Shown piece by piece: positions 58,485-64,000 of a DNA stretch of 64,000 nucleotides. The stretch spans positions 952,501 to 1,016,500 of the forward strand of contig NZ_CP098360.1 of NCBI RefSeq assembly GCF_030388245.1, written 5' to 3'. The notes under the pieces are model-generated. The model was not told the DNA's origin. It ran no database searches and saw only the letters and a list, made by a program, of their open reading frames with translations. Numbering within the stretch: the stretch's first letter is position 1; each line of letters starts with the position of its first letter. The DNA is from Paracoccus sp. TOH. Lineage in GTDB: Bacteria > Pseudomonadota > Alphaproteobacteria > Rhodobacterales > Rhodobacteraceae. The position numbers and the translations under genes were made by a program.

Positions 58485-60551
58485 TCAGGTGGCCGGCTCG
58501 GGCCTTGGCCCCGACCGGCCGGCCAGATACTGCCGCAGCAGCACCAGGCCCAGGATCGCCGCGCCGATCACGGTCGAGACCAGCTCGGGCGCGATCATCA
58601 TCAGCGCCGCCACCGGCAGCAGCAGCCGCTCGATGGTCAGCAGCGGCCCCAGCAGCCAGTTGGTGATCGCCGCCGACAGCGCCACGATGCCCAGCACCGC
58701 GCCGGTAAAGGCCAGCAGGAAGTCGGGCAGGGTGAAGGCCTGCGTCACCAGCAGCAGCGAGGGCGAGAAGACGAAGACGAAGGGCACCATCGCCTTGCCC
58801 ATCGACAGCCGGAAGGCGGTGTTGCCGGCCTTGAAGCCGTTGGCCCCGGCGATCCCGGCCCCGGCATAGGCGGCCAGCGCCACCGGCGGCGTCACGTCGG
58901 CCAGCACGCCGAAATAGAACACGAAGAAATGCGCCACCAGCGGCTCGACATTCATCATGCCCAGCACCGGCGCCGCCACCGCGACCATGATGATGTAGTT
59001 TGCCGTCGTCGGCACGCCGCAGCCCATCAGCACGCAGACCACCGCCGTCATCAGCAGGGTGAAAAGCAGCGTCAGGGTCTCGATGCTGAACAGCTCGAAG
59101 GGCAGCACGGCCAGCAGCCCGTGCAGCGAGGCGGCCCAGTTTGCCGCCACCGAGGTCACCATGAAGGCGATCTTGAAGCCGACGCCGGTCAGGGTGACAA
59201 TGCCGATCACCACGCCGACCAGCGCCGCCGCCGCCGTCACCGCCAGGGATTGGCGGGCGCCGGCGACGAAGCCTTCATAGATGCCGGTGGCGGTTTCCCT
59301 GATGCCCTCGACGGCGCCCGCCGCCATGACCCGCTGGATCAGATAGACGGCCATGCAGGCGGTGATGGCCCAGAAGGCCGACAGGAAGGGCGTGCGGCCC
59401 GACATCAGCATCCAGACCAGCAGCACCAGCGGCAAGACCGACAGCCAGCCCTCGCGCAGGACTTTCCAGGCCTTGGGCAGCTCTTCCTGGCGCAGGCCGC
59501 GGATGCCCAGGCGCTTGGCCTCCAGATGCACCTGAACCAGCACGCCGAAGAAATGCATGAAGGCCGGGACCACCGCCGCGATCAGGATGGTGCGCAGCGG
59601 GATGCCCAGATATTCGACCATCAGGAAGGCGACCGCGCCCATGACCGGCGGCGTGATCTGCCCGCCGGTCGAGGACGCCGCCTCGACCGCGGCGGCGAAA
59701 TGGCGCTTGAAGCCGATCTTGATCATCGCCGGGATGGTCAGCGCGCCGGTGGTCACGGTATTGGCGATCGACGAGCCCGAGATCGTGCCCAGCATCGCCG
59801 AGGAAATGACCGAGACCTTGGCCGGCCCGCCGGCGAAGCGCCCGGCCAGCGCCGTGGCCAGGTCGATGAACAGCTGGCCCAGGCCGATCTTCTGCGCCAT
59901 CACCCCGAACAGCACGAAATGAAAGACATAGGTGGCGATGACGCCAAGCGCGGTGCCGTAGATGCCCTGCGAGGTCAGGTAAAGGTGGTTGACGATGGTG
60001 GACCAGTCCGCGCCGGGGTGGACCAGGATGCCGGGCATCGACTTGCCGAAATAGGCATAGGCGATGAACAGCCCGGCGATCACCGGCAGCGGCCAGCCCA
60101 TCGAGCGGCGCACCGCCTCCATCAGCACCAGCAGCAGCACCGTGCCCATGACGATGTCGATGGCCAGCGGGTTGCCGACGCGGAACTGCAACTGGTCATA
60201 GATCCAGGGCACGTAGAAGGCGCTGACCGCGCCGCCGATGGCCAGCACCCAGTCCGTCACCGGCACGCCGAGAATGGCGAAGCCGTCGGTCTTGTGGCGG
60301 TTGCGCGCCAGGGCCGAGAAGCTCAGGAAGATGATGAACAGCGACACGCCCATGTGCAGCCCGCGATGCGTGGTGGCGCGCGGGATGCCGAAGCCGGCGG
60401 TGTAGAAGTGATAGCACGACAGCAGGAACAGGATGATCCCGGACAGGATGGCGATCGGCCGCGTCACGGTGCGGAATCGCGCCTCGGGATCGTATTCTTC
60501 CTCCAGGGCGCGAAGCTCATCCTCGGAAAGCGGGCGGGTTGTCTCGGTCAT
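58485..60551 (-). CDS. TRAP transporter fused permease (DctQM, TAXI type)
   Basis: A 688-residue integral membrane protein. It joins a 4-helix DctQ-like N-terminal part (about 30-180) to a 12-helix DctM-like part. LGTISGSSIANTVTTGALTIP and VEAASSTGGQITPPVMGAVAFL, then PLVAHFFVFYFGVLADVTPPVALAAYAG, are typical of 4TM/12TM fused permeases that pair with TAXI binding proteins. The partner gene lies 82 bp upstream on the same strand. Confidence 0.94.
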   Translation of the reverse strand: MTETTRPLSEDELRALEEEYDPEARFRTVTRPIAILSGIILFLLSCYHFYTAGFGIPRATTHRGLHMGVSLFIIFLSFSALARNRHKTDGFAILGVPVTDWVLAIGGAVSAFYVPWIYDQLQFRVGNPLAIDIVMGTVLLLVLMEAVRRSMGWPLPVIAGLFIAYAYFGKSMPGILVHPGADWSTIVNHLYLTSQGIYGTALGVIATYVFHFVLFGVMAQKIGLGQLFIDLATALAGRFAGGPAKVSVISSAMLGTISGSSIANTVTTGALTIPAMIKIGFKRHFAAAVEAASSTGGQITPPVMGAVAFLMVEYLGIPLRTILIAAVVPAFMHFFGVLVQVHLEAKRLGIRGLRQEELPKAWKVLREGWLSVLPLVLLVWMLMSGRTPFLSAFWAITACMAVYLIQRVMAAGAVEGIRETATGIYEGFVAGARQSLAVTAAAALVGVVIGIVTLTGVGFKIAFMVTSVAANWAASLHGLLAVLPFELFSIETLTLLFTLLMTAVVCVLMGCGVPTTANYIIMVAVAAPVLGMMNVEPLVAHFFVFYFGVLADVTPPVALAAYAGAGIAGANGFKAGNTAFRLSMGKAMVPFVFVFSPSLLLVTQAFTLPDFLLAFTGAVLGIVALSAAITNWLLGPLLTIERLLLPVAALMMIAPELVSTVIGAAILGLVLLRQYLAGRSGPRPEPAT

Positions 60552-60633
60552 GGGGGGGTCCTGCCGTTCGGTTCAAGGGCAAAGGACGCGGACCGGGGGC
60601 CGGCCGCGTCCTTTCGTCAGCCTGCGGCCATGC

Positions 60634-61635
60634 TCACTCGAGCTTGCCGGCTTCCTTGTAGAAACGCTCGGCGCCCGGATGGAAGGGGATGCCGGCGCCC
60701 TGGGTGGCGCTGTCCAGCGTGATCAGCTTGCCCTTGGCATGGCCGGCGGCGAACAGCTTCTGGGTGTTCTCGTTGTAAAGCGCCTTGGTGATGCCATAGA
60801 TCAGCTCCTCGGGCTGGTCGGCATTGGTCACCAGCTGCGCCCCGACCGAGATCGTGGAGACATCGGCAGCCTGCCCTTCATAGGTGCCGGCCGGAACGGT
60901 GTCGGCGGCGAAGAAGGTATAGGTCTCGCGCAGCTTGTCGACCTCGGGGCCGGTGATCGGCACCAGCACCACGTCATGCTGGCTGGCCAGCTCGGCGATG
61001 GCGCCGGCCGGATAGCCGCCGACGAAGAAGAAGGCGTCCATGGCGCCATCGCGCATCCGGTCCGCCGCCTGGTCGGGCTTGAGATATTCCGCTGTCACGT
61101 CGGCTTCCGACATGCCGAAGGCCTCCAGGATGATCTTGGCATCGACCAGTGTGCCCGAGCCCGGCTCGTCCAGCGACACCCGCTTGCCCTTGAGATCGGC
61201 GACCGAGGCGATGCCCGCATCGGCCCGGGCGACCAGATGGATGCTTTCGGGATAGAGATTGGCGATCAGCCGCAGCTTCTCGACCGCCGGCTGGCCTTCC
61301 CACAGCCCGGTGCCGGTCTGCGCCCAATAGGCGACGTCGGACTGGCTGAAGCCGGCCTCCATCGCGCCGCCGTTGATGGCGTTCACATTGCCGACCGAGC
61401 CGTTCGAGGCCACCGCCGTCGCCACCAGCCCCGGCACCCCGCACGAACCGCCGTCCTCGCAGGCGCGCGAGCCGGGCGGGCTGGAGATGGCGTTGGCGAT
61501 CAGCCCGCCGATCGGATAATAGGTGCCCGCCGTGCCGCCGGTGCCGATGCGGAAAAACGACATTTCCTGCGCCGCAGCGGCCTGGCCGAAAGAGGCGGCA
61601 ATGGCAAAAGCCGCAAGCAAAGTCTTGAGTTTCAT
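60634..61635 (-). CDS. TAXI-family TRAP transporter solute-binding protein
   Basis: A 333-residue exported protein with signal peptide LLAAFAIAASFGQAAAAQ. FFRIGTGGTAGTYYPIGGLIANAIS (about 25-49) is the TAXI signature. ANLYPESIHLVARADAGI and KGKRVSLDEPGSGT also match. The first part binds a solute, frequently glutamate or other acids, but that is not certain here. It is the first gene of a two-gene operon with the fused permease. Confidence 0.95.
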   Translation of the reverse strand: MKLKTLLAAFAIAASFGQAAAAQEMSFFRIGTGGTAGTYYPIGGLIANAISSPPGSRACEDGGSCGVPGLVATAVASNGSVGNVNAINGGAMEAGFSQSDVAYWAQTGTGLWEGQPAVEKLRLIANLYPESIHLVARADAGIASVADLKGKRVSLDEPGSGTLVDAKIILEAFGMSEADVTAEYLKPDQAADRMRDGAMDAFFFVGGYPAGAIAELASQHDVVLVPITGPEVDKLRETYTFFAADTVPAGTYEGQAADVSTISVGAQLVTNADQPEELIYGITKALYNENTQKLFAAGHAKGKLITLDSATQGAGIPFHPGAERFYKEAGKLE

Positions 61636-61914
61636 GTACCTATCCCTGTTTCCCGGATCCTCTGGACAAAGGTTAGCCCAAGCCCGCCGCTGACGACAAC
61701 CCGGGCAGCGGCGCGCGTGCGGTTGCCGCTACGTCATGCCGCCACACCAGGCCAGACAGCCGGTTCCGCCGCCCGCGTTGCGTTTTTGCGCTTGTTCCGG
61801 TAAAAACGCCGGGTTGGTTGCGGCCTTTTTGCAGGTTTTTGTCCTCGGGCCGTCTATTTCCGTTGCGCGCCCAGGGCGTGCTGGACCAGATCGCACAATC
61901 AGGGAAAAGACCTT

Positions 61915-63576
61915 TTGGCAGAAATGACGCAGGTTCCGATCGACCCGATCACCCCCGAAGCAGTTCCGGCGCCCGAGGGCCCGACGCAGATCATCGACAC
62001 CGCCTACGAGATCGGCCAGGACAACATCAATTATCGCCGACGCTTCGTGTTCGAGCTGGATATCCACAACGTCGTGTTCAGCATCTCGGCGCTCGGGGTC
62101 GTCGCCTTCACCCTGCTGACCCTGATGTTCCAGAACACGCTGGACCCGTTCTTTTCCGGGCTGCGCGATTTCCTGACCGCCAATCTCGACTGGTTCTTCC
62201 TGATCGTCGGCAATGTCTTCGTGCTGCTGTGCCTGGTGCTGATCGTGCTGCCGCTGGGCCGCATCCGGCTGGGCGGTCCGCAGGCGGTGCCCGATTACAG
62301 CTATCTCTCGTGGTTCTCGATGCTGTTTGCCGCCGGCATGGGCATCGGCCTGATGTTCTATGGCGTGTCCGAGCCGCTGGGGAACTACACCGCCGCCTTC
62401 GACGGCCCGGCCGTCGGGCCGGACGGCATCCGCACCGACTGGGCGCCGCTGCAAGGCGTGCCGGGCGATGCCGAAGGTGCGCGGCGGCTGGCGATGGCGG
62501 CGACGATCTTCCACTGGGCGCTGCATCCCTGGTCGATCTATGCGATCGTGGCGCTGTCGCTGGCGCTTTTCGCCTTCAACAAGGGCCTGCCGCTGACGCT
62601 GCGCTCGGTCTTCTATCCGATCTTCGGGGAACGGGTCTGGGGCTGGCCGGGGCATGTGATCGACATTCTGGCGGTCTTTGCGACGATCTTCGGGCTTTCC
62701 ACCTCGCTGGGCATCGGGGCGCAGCAGGCCAGCGCCGGGCTGAACTTCCTGTTCGGCCTGCCCGCGACCACCGGGGCAATGATCTTCCTGATCATCTTCA
62801 TCACCGGCATCGCCACCGCATCGGTGGTGGCTGGCATGGACAAGGGTGTGAAGCTGCTGTCCGAGGCGAACATGGCGCTGGCGCTGCTGCTGCTGGTCTT
62901 CATCGTGCTGGTCGGCCCCACCACCCAGATCGCCACCGGCTTTTTCAAGAACCTGCTGGCCTATGTGGAATATCTGCCGGCGCTGTCGAACCCGCTGGGG
63001 CGCGACGACGACAATTTCCGCCAGGGCTGGACCGCCTTTTACTGGGCCTGGTGGATCAGCTGGTCGCCCTTTGTCGGCATGTTCATCGCCCGTGTCAGCC
63101 GCGGCCGCACGGTGCGCGAGTTCCTGATCGCGGTGCTGCTGATCCCGTCGCTGGTCTCGACCATCTGGATGACCGCGCTGGGCGGCACGGCGATCAGCCA
63201 GGTCGTGGACCAGAGCCTGCGCTCGGTCCAGGACGCGGCGCTGGAACTGCAACTGTTCGAGATGCTGGCGCATCTGCCGCTGACCGGCATCACCTCGCTG
63301 ATCGGCATCGTGCTGGTGATCGTGTTCTTCGTCACCTCGTCGGATTCCGGCTCGCTGGTGATCGACACGATCAGCGCCGGCGGCAAGGTGAACGCGCCGG
63401 TGCCGCAGCGGGTGTTCTGGGCCACCTTCGAGGGGCTGGTCGCCATCGCGCTGCTGTTGGGCGGCGGGCTTGCGGCGCTGCAGGCCATGGCCGTCTCGAC
63501 CGGCTTTCCCTTTGCGATCGTGCTGCTGGGGGCCTGCTTCGCGCTGGTCAAGGGCTTGCGGGCAGAGCCGGGCTGA
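61915..63576 (+). CDS. BCCT-family (betaine/choline/carnitine) transporter
   Basis: A 553-residue protein with 12 hydrophobic helices. Signature parts are SWFSMLFAAGMGIGLMFYGVSEPL (about 125-148), ATIFHWALHPWSIYAIVALSLA and the helix 8 region FYWAWWISWSPFVGMFIARVSRGRT with the aromatic cage. It probably imports a quaternary ammonium or related zwitterion. The TTG at 61915 has AGGGA at optimal distance; an ATG nine bases downstream is the alternative start. The loop after helix 5 (about 160-185, DGPAVGPDGIRTDWAPLQG) is longer than usual. Confidence 0.93.
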   Translation: MAEMTQVPIDPITPEAVPAPEGPTQIIDTAYEIGQDNINYRRRFVFELDIHNVVFSISALGVVAFTLLTLMFQNTLDPFFSGLRDFLTANLDWFFLIVGNVFVLLCLVLIVLPLGRIRLGGPQAVPDYSYLSWFSMLFAAGMGIGLMFYGVSEPLGNYTAAFDGPAVGPDGIRTDWAPLQGVPGDAEGARRLAMAATIFHWALHPWSIYAIVALSLALFAFNKGLPLTLRSVFYPIFGERVWGWPGHVIDILAVFATIFGLSTSLGIGAQQASAGLNFLFGLPATTGAMIFLIIFITGIATASVVAGMDKGVKLLSEANMALALLLLVFIVLVGPTTQIATGFFKNLLAYVEYLPALSNPLGRDDDNFRQGWTAFYWAWWISWSPFVGMFIARVSRGRTVREFLIAVLLIPSLVSTIWMTALGGTAISQVVDQSLRSVQDAALELQLFEMLAHLPLTGITSLIGIVLVIVFFVTSSDSGSLVIDTISAGGKVNAPVPQRVFWATFEGLVAIALLLGGGLAALQAMAVSTGFPFAIVLLGACFALVKGLRAEPG

Positions 63577-63681
63577 CCGGTCCCGCAGGCGGTGCGGGGC
63601 GGCGCGGTGCGCCGGGCGTCGGATGCATCTTGATATGCCACCGATTCCCTCCTAGCACCCGCGGGAACAGAAAGGCGGAAC

Positions 63682-64000
63682 ATGTCTAACAAGGATCTCG
63701 AGCCCCGACATCTCGACACGCTGGACCGCGACCTGGGCCGCTTCGCCAATCTCGAGGCGGCCGCGGTCTATGTCTCGCGGCCCCTGGTGGCGCCGAGCAT
63801 CGGTTTCGTCTTCATCATCCTGGCCGGGCTTGCCGCGGCGATGCTGCTGGGCCAGCACGGCGAGATGCCGATCGTCGTCGCCGCCGCGGTGTTCGGCGCC
63901 TACATGGCGCTGAACATCGGCGCCAACGATGTCGCCAACAATATGGGTCCGGCGGTGGGGGCGAATGCGCTCAGCATGGGCGGCGCCATCATCATCGCGG
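63682..64000 (+). CDS. PiT-family inorganic phosphate transporter, N-terminal part (runs off window)
   Basis: The first 106 codons of a membrane protein. After a charged N-terminus comes a hydrophobic helix (IGFVFIILAGLAAAMLLG), and then NIGANDVANNMGPAVGANALS, the duplicated GANDVAN signature of the PiT (PitA/PHO4) family. AAAGGCGG lies upstream of the ATG. The gene continues beyond base 64000. Confidence 0.85.
   Translation, partial: MSNKDLEPRHLDTLDRDLGRFANLEAAAVYVSRPLVAPSIGFVFIILAGLAAAMLLGQHGEMPIVVAAAVFGAYMALNIGANDVANNMGPAVGANALSMGGAIIIA

Overview
The window comes from a GC-rich alphaproteobacterium of the Rhodobacteraceae, most likely Paracoccus or a close relative. Supporting signs are the order 23S-5S-tRNA-fMet, a petP/petR regulatory pair, the rimP-nusA-ylxR-infB operon, lptC-lptA-lptB-hpf-ptsN, and a heavy load of TRAP transporters. 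This is a taxonomic inference from gene content and codon use; no 16S is present.

Layout. 1-2513: the 3' part of 23S rRNA, then 5S, tRNA-fMet and the rrn terminator. 2519-5289: accessory region with a decayed serine-recombinase remnant, a divergent ArsR/SRPBCC pair sharing a perfect palindromic operator, a VOC protein and a frameshifted methyltransferase. 5290-9128: a DeoR regulator divergent from an iron-alcohol dehydrogenase and an M14-type peptidase. 9238-15701: a patatin-like phospholipase gene apparently split by about 3.65 kb of foreign DNA (chimeric PAPS-reductase/YCII fragment, SnoaL-like protein, glutathione transferase, IS1380-family transposase). 15921-17785: folD and purU, one-carbon metabolism. 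17898-22048: SulP transporter with an XRE regulator and palindromic operator, then a TonB-dependent receptor. 22291-27276: RNase D, then the KDO/LPS-transport run kdsD-lptC-lptA-lptB, hpf and ptsN. 27355-35582: ilvE, petPR, secA, a parvulin foldase, argJ with an unusual N-terminal extension, mutT and a 43-codon gene. 35713-41194: the rimP-nusA-ylxR-infB operon on the minus strand. 41334-47977: tspO, prolyl aminopeptidase, ubiG, a grx/nitrilase/MarR operon, comF, an NDUFAF5-like methyltransferase and hemH.

48016-61635 is a catabolic region and the part most worth following up. A five-gene minus-strand operon (split transketolase, SDR, TIM-barrel isomerase/decarboxylase, one-chain DhaK-DhaL kinase) faces a TRAP transporter, a 3-hydroxyisobutyrate-dehydrogenase-type oxidoreductase and a LysR regulator. 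A TAXI-type TRAP system follows. The set (uptake, oxidation/isomerisation, kinase, transketolase) looks like a complete route for a small ketose or branched sugar; D-apiose or L-erythrulose-type substrates are candidates, by inference. 61915-64000 holds a BCCT transporter and the start of a PiT phosphate transporter that runs off the window.

No CRISPR array or prophage module was seen. Mobile DNA is limited to the recombinase remnant and the island inside the patatin gene.
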